33,345 nucleotides of DNA from Rhodospirillaceae bacterium (lineage in GTDB: Bacteria; Pseudomonadota; Alphaproteobacteria; Rhodospirillales; Casp-alpha2), in the NCBI GenBank assembly GCA_002706405.1, contig PALN01000004.1:1-33345 (forward strand), written 5' to 3'. The notes beneath the pieces were generated by a model that was given only the letters and a program-made list of their open reading frames with translations, was not told the origin of the DNA and made no database searches. The translations under genes and the position numbers were made by a program. This document shows, in pieces, positions 14,592-23,610 of this stretch; positions within the stretch are counted from its first letter, which is position 1; each line of letters opens with the position of its first letter.

Positions 14592-17156
14592 ATGGCGCGC
14601 TACAACGTCAAGGAAAACGAACAAAAATGGCAGGCTGAATGGGAGGCCCAAGGGTGTTTCCAGGTCCACGAGGACAGCAGCCGGCCCAAGTATTACGTGC
14701 TCGAGATGTTTCCCTATCCGTCGGGACGCATCCACATGGGCCACGTCCGCAATTACACCCTGGGTGATGTCGTCGCGCGCTATAAAAAGGCGCGCGGGTT
14801 CAACGTGCTGCACCCGATGGGCTGGGACGCCTTCGGCTTGCCGGCGGAGAACGCCGCCATGGAAAACAAGGTGCCGCCGGCCCAATGGACGCGCGAGAAC
14901 ATCGCCACCATGCGCCGCCAGCTCAAGACCATGGGCCTGTCCTATGATTGGCGCCGGGAACTGGCGACTTGTGAGCCCGGCTACTATCGCCACGAACAGA
15001 AGATGTTCCTCGATTTCCTGGCGAACGGCCTGGTCTATCGCAAGGAATCCTGGGTCAACTGGGACCCGGTGGAAAACACCGTGCTGGCCAACGAACAGGT
15101 CATCGACGGCCGCGGCTGGCGGTCGGGCGCCCTCGTCGAAAAGCGCCAACTCAGCCAGTGGTTTCTGAAGATCACCGACTACGCCGAGGAGCTGCTGCAT
15201 GGCCTCGACAGCCTGGAGCGCTGGCCCGACCGGGTGCGGCTGATGCAGGAAAACTGGATCGGCCGGTCCGAAGGGGCGCATGTGCGTTTCGAGCTCGACG
15301 GCCGGGACGACCAACTGGACATTTACACCACCCGTCCTGACACCCTGTTCGGCGCTTCTTTCTGCGCCGTCGCTGCCAATCATCCGCTGGCCCAGGCGCT
15401 GGCGGCCGACAACCCGGACCTGGCTGCCTTCATCGCCGAATGCAACCGCATGGGCACCAGCGAGGCCGCCGTCGAGACGGCGGAGAAAATGGGCTTCGAC
15501 ACGGGCATTCGCGCCCGCCATCCGTTCAGGGAAGGTCAGACTCTGCCCGTGTATGTCGCCAACTTCGTGCTCATGGACTACGGCACGGGGGCGATCTTCG
15601 GCTGCCCCGCCCATGATCAGCGCGACCTGGATTTCGCCCGTAAATACGACCTGCCGGTGGTGCCCGTAGTCGCCCCGAAAGGCACGGACGCGGCCGCCTT
15701 CACGGTCGGAGACGAGGCCTTTACCGACGACGGCCTGTTGATCAATTCCGATTTCCTCGACGGTCTGTCCGTGCCCGATGCCAAATCCAAGGTCATCGAC
15801 CGGCTGGAGGACATGGGCATCGGCACGCGGGCCGTGAACTACCGGCTGCGCGACTGGGGCGTGTCGCGCCAGCGCTATTGGGGCTGCCCGATCCCGATCA
15901 TCCATTGTGATGATTGCGGCACCGTGCCCGTGCCGGAACAGGACCTGCCGGTGGAACTGCCGGCCGAGGTCGACTTTACCCGCGCCGGCAATCCGCTGGC
16001 CAATCATCCGACCTGGAAGCATGTCGCCTGCCCGACCTGCGGCAAGCCGGCCGAACGGGAAACCGACACCTTCGACACCTTTTTCGAATCGTCCTGGTAC
16101 TTCGCCCGGTTCTGCAATCCGGCCACCGACGCTCCGCTCGACCGCGCGGCCGTCGACTACTGGCTGCCCGTCGATCAGTACATCGGCGGCATCGAACACG
16201 CGGTGCTTCACTTGCTCTACAGCCGTTTCTTTACGCGTGCGTTGAAAAAGTGTGGCTATCTGTCTGTAGAAGAACCTTTTGCCGGGCTTCTCACCCAGGG
16301 CATGGTCTGTCATCAGACCTTCAAGGACCCCGCCGGCAAATGGCTGCTGCCGTCGCAGGTGGTATTTGATGGCGACGCCGCCAAACACGCCGAGACGGGA
16401 CAACCGGTGACCCTCGGGCGATCCGAGAAAATGAGCAAATCCAAGAAGAACGTGGTCGATCCGGAAGCCATCATTGAAGCTTATGGCGCCGACACCGCGC
16501 GCCTGTTCATGCTGTCCGACAGCCCGCCCGATCGCGATTTGGAATGGACCGATGCGGGCGTTGATGGGGCTTGGCGCTATCTCAATCGATTGTGGCGCCT
16601 GGTTACGGAGAGCCCCGCCCCCCTGGCCGCCCCCGGCAGCGCCCGCCCGGAAACCCTGGGCAACGCAGCGGAAGACGTTCTGAAAGCCGTCCATAAGACC
16701 ATCGACGGGGTCTCCGGCGACCTGGAAAAATTCCACTTCAACAAGGCGGTCGCTCGTATTCGTGAGCTGACCAACGCCGTCGAAGGCTTGAAAGAGGCTG
16801 CGCCGGACGCGGACTGGGTCCGCCGCTTCGCGCTCGAGACCCTGACGCTCCTGGTCGCGCCCATGACGCCCCATTTGGCGGAAGCGCTGTGGCTGGAGCT
16901 TGGCCATAGAGATACCCTGGTCGCCGACACCGCCTGGCCCGAAGCCGACCCGGCCTATCTGGTCGACGATCTGGTGACCATCGCGGTCCAGGTCAACGGC
17001 AAGCTGCGCGGCACCATCGAACTGCCCAAGGATTGTGCCAAGGACGCCGCGGAGGGTGCGGCCCTGGCCTTGGATAAGGTACAATCGGTTCTGGAAGGTA
17101 AACCGCCCCGGAAGGTCATCGTCGTGCCGAACAGGATTGTCAATGTGGTCGCGTAG
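14592..17156 (+). CDS. leuS: Leucyl-tRNA synthetase
   Basis: An 854-residue class Ia synthetase that charges tRNA-Leu. The HIGH motif is H48-M-G-H51 in [14 protein letters not shown] and the KMSKS loop is K613-S617 in [14 protein letters not shown]. Between them lies the CP1 editing domain with the Thr-rich [10 protein letters not shown] block and the [20 protein letters not shown] segment that hydrolyses mischarged products. Zinc-type cysteine pairs are present (CDDCG and CPTCG). A C-terminal anticodon-binding helical domain and the short LeuRS C-terminal domain (VQVNGKLRG) complete the protein. Length is normal. Its last codons overlap the start of lptE by 14 bp, so the two are translationally coupled. 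Confidence 0.98.
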   Translation: MARYNVKENEQKWQAEWEAQGCFQVHEDSSRPKYYVLEMFPYPSGRIHMGHVRNYTLGDVVARYKKARGFNVLHPMGWDAFGLPAENAAMENKVPPAQWTRENIATMRRQLKTMGLSYDWRRELATCEPGYYRHEQKMFLDFLANGLVYRKESWVNWDPVENTVLANEQVIDGRGWRSGALVEKRQLSQWFLKITDYAEELLHGLDSLERWPDRVRLMQENWIGRSEGAHVRFELDGRDDQLDIYTTRPDTLFGASFCAVAANHPLAQALAADNPDLAAFIAECNRMGTSEAAVETAEKMGFDTGIRARHPFREGQTLPVYVANFVLMDYGTGAIFGCPAHDQRDLDFARKYDLPVVPVVAPKGTDAAAFTVGDEAFTDDGLLINSDFLDGLSVPDAKSKVIDRLEDMGIGTRAVNYRLRDWGVSRQRYWGCPIPIIHCDDCGTVPVPEQDLPVELPAEVDFTRAGNPLANHPTWKHVACPTCGKPAERETDTFDTFFESSWYFARFCNPATDAPLDRAAVDYWLPVDQYIGGIEHAVLHLLYSRFFTRALKKCGYLSVEEPFAGLLTQGMVCHQTFKDPAGKWLLPSQVVFDGDAAKHAETGQPVTLGRSEKMSKSKKNVVDPEAIIEAYGADTARLFMLSDSPPDRDLEWTDAGVDGAWRYLNRLWRLVTESPAPLAAPGSARPETLGNAAEDVLKAVHKTIDGVSGDLEKFHFNKAVARIRELTNAVEGLKEAAPDADWVRRFALETLTLLVAPMTPHLAEALWLELGHRDTLVADTAWPEADPAYLVDDLVTIAVQVNGKLRGTIELPKDCAKDAAEGAALALDKVQSVLEGKPPRKVIVVPNRIVNVVA

Positions 17157-17691
17157 ACACGTTGTTGCCGGGATTGCCGGCGCGCTGGCAGCGGGAACGC
17201 TGAGCGGTTGCGGGTTCCGACCGCTGTACGGCCGCTCCGGGGGCCGCGACCTTGGCGATACCTTGGCCCAGGTCGAGATTGCGCCGGTCCGGAACAATAC
17301 CTTGGACGGTCGCGACACTGCCCGTGTCGGCCAGCAACTGCATAATGCGCTGCTTGAAGGCCTGTCCCCTCGCGGAGCGAGTAGTCAACAGATCTATCGC
17401 CTGATTGCCACGCTGAACGAGAGCATATCGTCGCTGGCCGTGCAAAAGAGCGCCGACGCGACCCGAGCAGACCTAACGCTAAACAGTTCGTTCACGCTGT
17501 GGGATTTGCGGACCGGGGATCAGCTTTATTCCGGCAACAGCCGGGCGGTCTCCAGCTTCAACATCCTGAATTCGGAGTTCGCCACACTGATGGCCGAAAA
17601 AGGAGCGCGGGACGGGGCGGTCCGCCAGTTGGCCGACGACATCCGGCTCAAGGTTGCGATCTTTTTGAAATCCAACCCCGACAAACGGTGA
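17143..17691 (+). CDS. lptE: LPS-assembly lipoprotein LptE
   Basis: A 182-residue outer-membrane lipoprotein that plugs the LptD barrel and helps insert lipopolysaccharide. The N-terminus [13 protein letters not shown] leads to the lipobox LSGC (L20-C23), followed at once by GFRPLYG, which is the most conserved LptE segment. The rest is variable beta/alpha sequence with [22 protein letters not shown] and a C-terminal amphipathic helix region. The ATG at 17143 lies within the last codons of leuS in another frame. Gene order leuS-lptE-holA is standard in proteobacteria. RR at residues 4-5 could suggest a Tat signal, but the lipobox Sec/Lol route is the family norm. Confidence 0.92.
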   Translation: MWSRRHVVAGIAGALAAGTLSGCGFRPLYGRSGGRDLGDTLAQVEIAPVRNNTLDGRDTARVGQQLHNALLEGLSPRGASSQQIYRLIATLNESISSLAVQKSADATRADLTLNSSFTLWDLRTGDQLYSGNSRAVSSFNILNSEFATLMAEKGARDGAVRQLADDIRLKVAIFLKSNPDKR

Positions 17692-17731
17692 CTCTAACTC
17701 CCACGCTGGGACAGGCAACGAAGGTCTTGTC

Positions 17732-18745
17732 ATGAAAATTACGGGCCGCCAGATCGACAGCTTCCTCGACAATCCCGGGGAGGCGATCGCGGCGGTGCTG
17801 ATCTTTGGCCCCGACCAGGGCCTGGTTCGTGAACGCGCCGACCGGATCATGTGCGCCGTCGCCGGATCGACGGATGACCCCTTCCGAACAGCCGCCTTGA
17901 ACGAACAGGACCTGAGCGACGACCTGGATCGTTTGGCTGCCGAGCGGTCCGCCATGGCTTTTGGCGGCGGACGGCGAGCGGTTCGCATTGATGGGGGGGA
18001 CAAACTGGCGCCGGCCGTCGAGCGTGCAATCGCCGCCGACGGTGACGGCGTTGTAATCGTCGTGGCCAGTGAGCTTCCGCCGCGCTCGAAACTGCGTAAG
18101 CTCTGCGAAGGCGCCTCCAATGCCGCTGCCATCCCCTGCTATGCCGACGACGCCCAGGCCAAGGATCAGGTCATTCGGGAAACCCTGGCGGCGGCCAACC
18201 TGACCATCGGCCGGGAAGCCCTGGCCTATCTGGCCGCCAACCTGGGCAACGATCGGTTGATTTCCCGGCGTGAGCTGGAAAAGCTCGTGCTTTACATGAA
18301 GGGCGCCGGGCCCGAGGTCACCCTGGCCGACGCCCAGGCCTGTGTCGGCGATAACGCAGGGCGCGGCACGGAAGCGGTGACCCGGGCCCTTGCCGGCGGT
18401 GACGTGGCGGGCCTGCTCAGCGCCTATGCCAGTGCCCGCGATCTCGGCGAGAACACGATCGGCATGTTGCGCATGGCGCAGCGGATGTTTCAGCGCCTGC
18501 ATCTCGCGGCCGGCGATGTCGCCCGCGGAACACGCCCCGAACAAGCAGTCGATAACCTACGGCCACCCGTATTCTTTAAAGAAAAGCCATTATTTATCAA
18601 TGCACTAAGGTCATGGACGCCGCAGCGGCTGGGAACCGCCCTCGACGTTCTGACCGAGGCCGAACGGGCCTGCAAAAGCGGCGTCGGCCCTGATGAGGTG
18701 ATTTGCGAGCGGGCGTTCATCCGGCTCGCCCGGCTCGCCCGCTGA
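17732..18745 (+). CDS. holA: DNA polymerase III subunit delta
   Basis: A 337-residue clamp-loader delta subunit, which opens the beta sliding clamp. The start MKITGRQIDSFL and LIFGPDQGLVRERADRI are typical, with the degenerate P-loop position GPDQGLV in place of a true Walker A. The mid-region ALAYLAANLGNDRLISRRELEKLVLYM and the C-terminal helical collar are present. The conserved segment PPVFFKEKPLFINALRSW (18555-18615) is written in strikingly AT-rich codons (GTA, TTA, CTA, AGG), unlike the flanks. It lies 40 bp after lptE and likely shares its transcript. It converges on parB across 91 bp. Confidence 0.95.
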   Translation: MKITGRQIDSFLDNPGEAIAAVLIFGPDQGLVRERADRIMCAVAGSTDDPFRTAALNEQDLSDDLDRLAAERSAMAFGGGRRAVRIDGGDKLAPAVERAIAADGDGVVIVVASELPPRSKLRKLCEGASNAAAIPCYADDAQAKDQVIRETLAAANLTIGREALAYLAANLGNDRLISRRELEKLVLYMKGAGPEVTLADAQACVGDNAGRGTEAVTRALAGGDVAGLLSAYASARDLGENTIGMLRMAQRMFQRLHLAAGDVARGTRPEQAVDNLRPPVFFKEKPLFINALRSWTPQRLGTALDVLTEAERACKSGVGPDEVICERAFIRLARLAR

Positions 18746-18801
18746 GGCGACTCGCCCCCGTCACGCCTTGCGACTCGCCGGGTTCAGTCAGCTCCGACGC
18801 T

Positions 18802-18823
18802 TTGGATCATCGGCATGATCCAA
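18802..18823. terminator. Hairpin between convergent holA and parB
   Basis: A perfect 9-bp stem TTGGATCAT (18802-18810) / ATGATCCAA (18815-18823) with a CGGC loop lies between the two stops. Neither strand has a following T-run, so it is not a canonical intrinsic terminator, but it may protect 3' ends of both transcripts or mark a rho-dependent end. Confidence 0.45.
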
Positions 18824-18836
18824 GAAATCCAGCCCG

Positions 18837-19712
18837 CTATTCGCCCGCCGCCTGGCCACTCAGCCGTTGCAACAAACCGTCAAGCTGGTCGAGGGATTTG
18901 TAATAGAGCGTGACCGATCCTTCGCCACCCTTGGCGCTGATCGCCACGCGCAGACCAAGCAGATCGGCGAGATCCGTTTCCAGGGCGCGGGTGTCGGCAT
19001 CCTTTTCTTTCGGACCGCGCCGGGCGCCGCCGCTTTTGGCCGATGTCTGGGCGCGTTGCACAAGCTGTTCCGTCTGGCGCACGCTGAGGCCCTGCTCCAC
19101 CACTTGGCGGGCCAGCGTTTCCGGAGACGCGGCCGACAGCAGGGCCCGGGCATGGCCGGCGCTCAAGGCGCCCGTGTCGACCATGGCCTTGACCGCGTCG
19201 GGCAGACCCAGAAGCCGCAGCATGTTGGCGACATGGGAGCGGCTTTTACCGACCGCCTTGGCGAGGGCTTCCTGGGTATGGCCGAACTCGTCCATCAGGC
19301 GCTGCAGGCCGATGGCTTCTTCCAGCGGCGACAGGTCTTCGCGCTGAAGGTTTTCGACCAGGGCAACCTCGAGGGTTTCCTTGTTGGACAGCACCTTCAC
19401 CAGCACGGGCACTTCGTGAAGCTGTGCCAATTGGGCGGCCCGCCAGCGCCGTTCGCCGGCGATGATTTCGTAATTGCCGGGCTTTTCCGGATGCTCGCGC
19501 ACCAGGATCGGCTGCAGCACACCCAACTCGCGGATCGACTGCGCGAGATCCTGCAATTCGTCCTGGGCCATGGTGCGGCGCGGCTGGTAGCGGCCCGGGT
19601 GCAGCTTGGTGACGGCGATCTGGCGCGCCCCGGCCGCCTGTGCCGGCGACGGGTCCTCCCCCAGAAGGGCCGACAGGCCGCGCCCCAGGTTCCTGCGTTT
19701 TTCCGCCATCAT
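18837..19712 (-). CDS. parB: Chromosome partitioning protein ParB
   Basis: A 291-residue CTP-dependent DNA clamp that loads at parS and spreads. The opening KRRNLGRGLSALLG is the ParA-stimulating basic segment. The CTP-binding motifs are GERRWRAA (86-93) and ENLQREDLSPLEEA (120-133). The helix-turn-helix that reads parS is HTQEALAKAVGKSRSHVANMLRLL (about 145-168), and the C-terminal 50 residues form the dimerisation domain. parA lies immediately upstream and its stop overlaps the ATGATG start, giving a coupled pair. Two perfect parS sites lie 1.5 and 3.7 kb away in the same gene block. Confidence 0.97.
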   Translation of the reverse strand: MMAEKRRNLGRGLSALLGEDPSPAQAAGARQIAVTKLHPGRYQPRRTMAQDELQDLAQSIRELGVLQPILVREHPEKPGNYEIIAGERRWRAAQLAQLHEVPVLVKVLSNKETLEVALVENLQREDLSPLEEAIGLQRLMDEFGHTQEALAKAVGKSRSHVANMLRLLGLPDAVKAMVDTGALSAGHARALLSAASPETLARQVVEQGLSVRQTEQLVQRAQTSAKSGGARRGPKEKDADTRALETDLADLLGLRVAISAKGGEGSVTLYYKSLDQLDGLLQRLSGQAAGE

Positions 19713-20602
19713 GACATCCCCATCGGCTGGCCACCGCCCTGACGCGCCAGGGCCTGGCGATTTTGTGTCTGGCGTTCGCGGCTGATGACCTCGCTGGCCA
19801 GGTTGAGATAGGCCCGCGATCCGGCGCAGGCGGTATCGTAAATCAACACCGGGCGGCCATGGGACGGCGCCTCGGAAATCCGCACGTTGCGGGGAATCAC
19901 GGTGTCGTAGACCTTATCGCCGAAGTGATCACGGACATCCGTCTCGACCATGCCCGACAGGTTGTTGCGCTGATCGAACATGGTCAGCACGATGCCCTGG
20001 ATTTCCAAGGCCGGATTGAAGGCGGCGCGCACGCGCTCGATGGTCTGCATCAATTGGCTGACCCCTTCGAGGGCGAAAAACTCGCACTGCAGGGGGACCA
20101 GAACGGCCTGGGCCGCAACCAGCGAGTTGACCGTCAGCATGCCCAACGCCGGCGGGCAATCGATCAGCACGAAATCATAGGCCGGCCCGCCCGCGGACAC
20201 GGCCGCTTCCAGGCTTTGCTTGAGGAAATACTCGCGGCCCTCTTCATCGACCAGCTCGACCTCGATGCCCGACAGATCAATGCCCGAGGGCACGATGTCC
20301 AGATTGGGAATCTCCGTCGCCTGGGTCGCCGCCGCCAGGGGCTCCGCATGGATCAGCAGGTGATAGGAGTTCACCGAACGCTGGGCGCGCGGAATGCCCA
20401 GACCCGTGGAGGCGTTGCCCTGCGGGTCGAGGTCGATGATCAACACCCGGTTGCCGACGGCGGCCAGCGCCGTGCCCAGATTGATGGCGGTCGTGGTCTT
20501 GCCGACCCCGCCTTTCTGGTTGGCAACGGCGATGATGCGTGGCAGGGCGGGAATATCCGGTGCTGCGGGACCGTTCAGGCCGTCGTGAAGGGGCTCAGCC
20601 AT
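19709..20602 (-). CDS. parA: Chromosome partitioning ATPase ParA (Soj)
   Basis: A 297-residue ATPase of the ParA/MinD family that moves ParB-parS complexes over the nucleoid. The deviant Walker A is KGGVGKTT (30-37). The Walker A' region DLDPQGNASTGLG and the DFVLIDCPPALGMLTVNSL (Walker B) block are intact. The later block ALEGVSQLMQTIERVR and the C-terminal RNVRISEAPSHGRPVLIYD are standard for chromosomal Soj. A 22-residue N-terminal lead precedes the first strand. It overlaps the 3' end of rsmG by 8 bp and the start of parB by 4 bp, so rsmG-parA-parB are one translation-coupled unit. Confidence 0.97.
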   Translation of the reverse strand: MAEPLHDGLNGPAAPDIPALPRIIAVANQKGGVGKTTTAINLGTALAAVGNRVLIIDLDPQGNASTGLGIPRAQRSVNSYHLLIHAEPLAAATQATEIPNLDIVPSGIDLSGIEVELVDEEGREYFLKQSLEAAVSAGGPAYDFVLIDCPPALGMLTVNSLVAAQAVLVPLQCEFFALEGVSQLMQTIERVRAAFNPALEIQGIVLTMFDQRNNLSGMVETDVRDHFGDKVYDTVIPRNVRISEAPSHGRPVLIYDTACAGSRAYLNLASEVISRERQTQNRQALARQGGGQPMGMS

Positions 20603-21272
20603 GGCGTTTTTTCAGGTCCTCGATCAGGAGAATGACGCCCTCGGAATCGCTCGCGCTGGGCATTTTCGTGACGCGCATCTTCCAGGCTTTTTCCGATTCG
20701 GTCAATTCCGCATCGGCGCCCTTTCCTTTTAAAAACAAAAGTTTTCCACCGGTTTTCAACAGGTTGTTCGACATTTCCAACAGTTTGGGCAAAGGCGCCA
20801 GGGCCCGCGCGGTGATGATGTCGTAGCCGGAAGCGCCGGTTTCCGCCATTTCCTCGATCCGTCGGTTCTCGACCCGCCCGTGGGTTCCCATCAGGCGGTT
20901 GGCCTCGCGCAGGAACGCGGCCTTGCGGCTGTCGCTTTCCACCAAGTCAAGGCAGCCCCCCTCCCCGGCGCCGATCCCCATGGCCGCGAGAACCAGGCCC
21001 GGCAGCCCCGCCCCGGAGCCCAAATCGCAGACACGCAACGGCCGCGACGGTATTCGGTTCGCCAATTGGCCGCAGTCGAGGATATGCCGATGCCAGATAT
21101 CCGCCACCGTGGCCGGGCCGATCAGGTTGATGCGGCGTTGCCATTTGACGAGGGTGGCGACATAGGTTTCCAGCTTGGCCCGGCAGGCCGCCCCCTCGTC
21201 CCCATCAAGGCCGAGGAGACGGGCGACGTCCGCGGGCATCTCGGACGCGGGATCGGGGGCGGATTGTTTCAC
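20595..21272 (-). CDS. rsmG: 16S rRNA (guanine527-N7)-methyltransferase RsmG
   Basis: A 225-residue AdoMet-dependent methyltransferase that modifies G527 of 16S rRNA. The AdoMet site is DLGSGAGLPG (83-92), preceded by WQRRINLIGPA and followed by ITARALAPLPKLLEM and LLFLKGKGADAEL, all family marks. The likely start is GTG at 21272, with GGAG 12 bases upstream; this codon lies inside a perfect parS palindrome. An ATG at 21239 is an alternative but has no Shine-Dalgarno-like sequence. The conserved KLLFLKGKG region is coded with AT-rich codons. The gene is in the usual mnmG-rsmG-parA-parB order. Confidence 0.93.
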   Translation of the reverse strand: MKQSAPDPASEMPADVARLLGLDGDEGAACRAKLETYVATLVKWQRRINLIGPATVADIWHRHILDCGQLANRIPSRPLRVCDLGSGAGLPGLVLAAMGIGAGEGGCLDLVESDSRKAAFLREANRLMGTHGRVENRRIEEMAETGASGYDIITARALAPLPKLLEMSNNLLKTGGKLLFLKGKGADAELTESEKAWKMRVTKMPSASDSEGVILLIEDLKKRHG

Positions 21273-21280
21273 GTGAAACA
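21265..21280. promoter_or_regulatory. parS site 1, overlapping the rsmG start
   Basis: The 16-bp palindrome TGTTTCACGTGAAACA is identical to the universal bacterial parS consensus. The GTG on the minus strand within it is the probable start codon of rsmG, so ParB binding would cover the translation-initiation region of its own operon. Confidence 0.95.
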
Positions 21281-21320
21281 GTATCTCCAGAGGACGGGTC
21301 CGTGGTGGATGCTCAGACGA

Positions 21321-23207
21321 TCACGCGCTGAGGCGGGCATCCCGCCGCTTCACATGACCGAGCAGGATGGTCAGCGCCGCCGGAGTCACGCCGGGCAGAC
21401 GCGCGGCCGCGCCCAAGGTTGCCGGTCGCGCCTGTTTGAGCTTCTCGCGCACTTCGTTCGACAAGCCCGCGACCGCGTCGTAATCCAGACCCCCCGGCAG
21501 AGTCAGGCCTTCGTCGCGCCGGAAGGCACGGATGTCGGCGTCCTGGCGCAGCAGATACTGGCTGTAAGCGGCCTCGATGGTGAGCTGGTCGAGCACATCG
21601 GCCCGCAGGTCGGCGATCGCCGGCCACTGGCCGATCAACGCGTCGGCGGTGACGTCCGGATAGGACAGCAGGGTCCAGGCGCTGCGCCGCGCCCCATCCT
21701 GGTTGACGGCAAAACCGGCCTTGGCCAGCGTATTCGGGCTGGCCTCCAGGGTTTCCAACAGGCGGCGGCCCTGGGTCAGGTCCGTCTGCTTGCGGGCGAA
21801 GGCGCGGGCACGGTCGGACCCCACGCAACCAATCCCCATGCCGAGCGGCGTCAGGCGCTGGTCCGCGTTGTCGGCCCGGAGCTTCAGGCGGTATTCGGCG
21901 CGGGAGGTGAACATGCGATAGGGCTCCCGGGTCCCGAGGGTCACCAGGTCGTCGATCATCACCCCGATATAGGCATCGGCGCGGTCGAGCACGAAATCCC
22001 GCGGCCGGCCCTCCCCGCCGGCCGCGCCCGCGCGCAGGGCCGCATTAACCCCGGCGATCAGGCCCTGGGCCCCGGCTTCTTCGTACCCGGTGGTGCCGTT
22101 GATCTGCCCGGCCAGGAACAGGCCCGGCACCCGATGGGTTTCCAGGGTCGGCGTTAGCTGCCGGGGATCCACGAAATCATACTCGATGGCATAGCCGGGG
22201 CGGATCATCGCCGCCTTCTCCAGGCCCGGGATGGTCTTCAGGATCTCCAGCTGCACGTCCTTGGGCAGGGAGGTCGAAATGCCGTTGGGATAGACGGTGG
22301 GATCATCCAGGCCTTCGGGCTCCAGGAAGATCTGGTGGCGGTCCCGCTCGGCGAACCGCACGACCTTGTCCTCGATGGACGGGCAATAGCGCGGGCCCTT
22401 GCTTTCGATCTGGCCGGAATACATGGGCGAGCGATGGATATTGTCGCGGATCAGGGCATGGGTCGCCGGCGTGGTTTCCGTGATGCCGCAAGCGATCTGC
22501 GGCGTCGTAATCACCTCGGTCAGATAGGAAAAGGGCACCGGCGGCGTATCGCCCAATTGCGTATCGAGGCCCGCCCAATCAATCGTGCCGCCGTCGAGGC
22601 GCGGCGGCGTGCCGGTCTTGAGCCGGCCCAACTCAAACCCCAGGCGCCGGAACGTATAGCTCAGCCCGATCGCCGGCTTGTCCCCCACCCGCCCGGCCGG
22701 CAGGCGGGTTTCCCCGATATGGATCAGCCCGCGCAGGAAGGTCCCGGTGGTAATGACCACGGCGGCGGCGGCGAATTCCCGACCGTCCTCGGCGCGCACT
22801 CCGGCCAGGGCCCCGTCGGCGCCGAACAGAAGGTCATCCGCCCCGGCCTCGATAATCGTCAGGTTCTCGGTTTCCGCCAGAATATCCTGCACGGCCAGGC
22901 GGTACAGCTTGCGGTCGGCCTGGGCCCGGGGGCCCCAGACCGCCGGCCCCTTGGACTTGTTGAGCATGCGGAACTGGATGCCGCCCCGGTCGATGGCCCG
23001 GCCCATGACGCCGTCCAGGGCATCGATCTCGCGCACCAGCTGGCCCTTGGCCAGGCCGCCGATCGCGGGGTTGCACGACATCTCGCCGATGGTCGCGGCC
23101 TTATGGGTCAGCAACAGCGTCGCGGCCCCCTGGCGTGCCGCCGCCGCGGCCGCCTCGGTTCCGGCGTGACCGCCACCCACCACAATGACGTCGAAAGTTC
23201 GGTCCAT
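21321..23207 (-). CDS. mnmG: tRNA uridine 5-carboxymethylaminomethyl modification enzyme MnmG
   Basis: A 628-residue FAD protein (GidA) that works with MnmE to modify the wobble uridine of several tRNAs. The dinucleotide-binding start is [16 protein letters not shown] (6-20). Other family blocks are [60 protein letters not shown], the [15 protein letters not shown] and [31 protein letters not shown] segments, and the C-terminal helical MnmE/tRNA-binding region ending near [18 protein letters not shown]. The ATG at 23207 gives the standard start; an upstream frame extension of 12 residues is not family-like. Its stop is 48 bp before the rsmG start, with parS in the gap. Confidence 0.97.
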   Translation of the reverse strand: MDRTFDVIVVGGGHAGTEAAAAAARQGAATLLLTHKAATIGEMSCNPAIGGLAKGQLVREIDALDGVMGRAIDRGGIQFRMLNKSKGPAVWGPRAQADRKLYRLAVQDILAETENLTIIEAGADDLLFGADGALAGVRAEDGREFAAAAVVITTGTFLRGLIHIGETRLPAGRVGDKPAIGLSYTFRRLGFELGRLKTGTPPRLDGGTIDWAGLDTQLGDTPPVPFSYLTEVITTPQIACGITETTPATHALIRDNIHRSPMYSGQIESKGPRYCPSIEDKVVRFAERDRHQIFLEPEGLDDPTVYPNGISTSLPKDVQLEILKTIPGLEKAAMIRPGYAIEYDFVDPRQLTPTLETHRVPGLFLAGQINGTTGYEEAGAQGLIAGVNAALRAGAAGGEGRPRDFVLDRADAYIGVMIDDLVTLGTREPYRMFTSRAEYRLKLRADNADQRLTPLGMGIGCVGSDRARAFARKQTDLTQGRRLLETLEASPNTLAKAGFAVNQDGARRSAWTLLSYPDVTADALIGQWPAIADLRADVLDQLTIEAAYSQYLLRQDADIRAFRRDEGLTLPGGLDYDAVAGLSNEVREKLKQARPATLGAAARLPGVTPAALTILLGHVKRRDARLSA

Positions 23208-23223
23208 GGACCGCCTGCCTAAT

Positions 23224-23237
23224 CTGTTCCGGAACAG
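23224..23237. promoter_or_regulatory. 14-bp perfect palindrome just upstream of mnmG
   Basis: CTGTTCCGGAACAG is a perfect inverted repeat ending 17 bp before the mnmG ATG. It could be an operator. It does not fit the alphaproteobacterial LexA box, which is a GTTC-N7-GTTC direct repeat. Confidence 0.4.
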
Positions 23238-23422
23238 TCCCACGTCCGCCCGGTCAATGGGGCGGAAACTCGGCCCGGAATGTAGGAACCCCGCCGATCC
23301 AAGTCAAATACCTTCGCGGGCCGCCTGAGCGGGCCGCATCGCCGCCTTGACGCCCCCGCCCCCGCTCTCTCCCCGGCAAACGACCCTTTGCCGGCAGCCA
23401 ATCAAACCCTCAGAGAGGGAAA

Positions 23423-23438
23423 TGTTTCACGTGAAACA
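23423..23438. promoter_or_regulatory. parS site 2, mnmE-mnmG intergenic
   Basis: TGTTTCACGTGAAACA is a second perfect parS, 2.2 kb from the first and about 8.3 kb from the putative oriC. It is intergenic, in the 403-bp gap upstream of mnmG. Confidence 0.96.
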
Positions 23439-23489
23439 TTCTGTCGCGGTTGGTGGGTTAAGCCGGGTGAAAACGTGTCGGACAATCCG

Positions 23490-23610
23490 ATCGAGTGAAA
23501 TAGGAAATGCAATTAACATAAATTGAAAATATCAACTGGATATTGAAGTATCTAAAATCCGTCTTTTCATACTATATATAGTGGGTGTGAAATTAGCGGG
23601 TGCGGATTGA
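23490..23610. other. AT-rich island between parS site 2 and mnmE
   Basis: The 23208-23610 gap has no gene. Its right part is sharply AT-rich compared with the surrounding GC-rich DNA and contains the 12-bp perfect palindrome ACTATATATAGT (23571-23582). It probably includes the mnmG promoter, but I could not place -35/-10 boxes with confidence. No open frame of note and no DnaA box was found. Confidence 0.6.

Noticed and set aside
14517-17318. A 933-codon open frame on the minus strand opposite leuS
   Set aside because: It mirrors leuS through codon bias in GC-rich DNA and shows no domain. The leuS frame has all synthetase motifs.
20715-20745. Programmed -1 frameshift site in rsmG (TTTTTAAAA run)
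   Set aside because: The run does not fit the X-XXY-YYZ heptamer in the zero frame, and the downstream zero-frame protein is the complete RsmG.
23224-23237. LexA (SOS) box upstream of mnmG
   Set aside because: The alphaproteobacterial box is a direct repeat GTTC-N7-GTTC; this site is an inverted repeat with a two-base centre.
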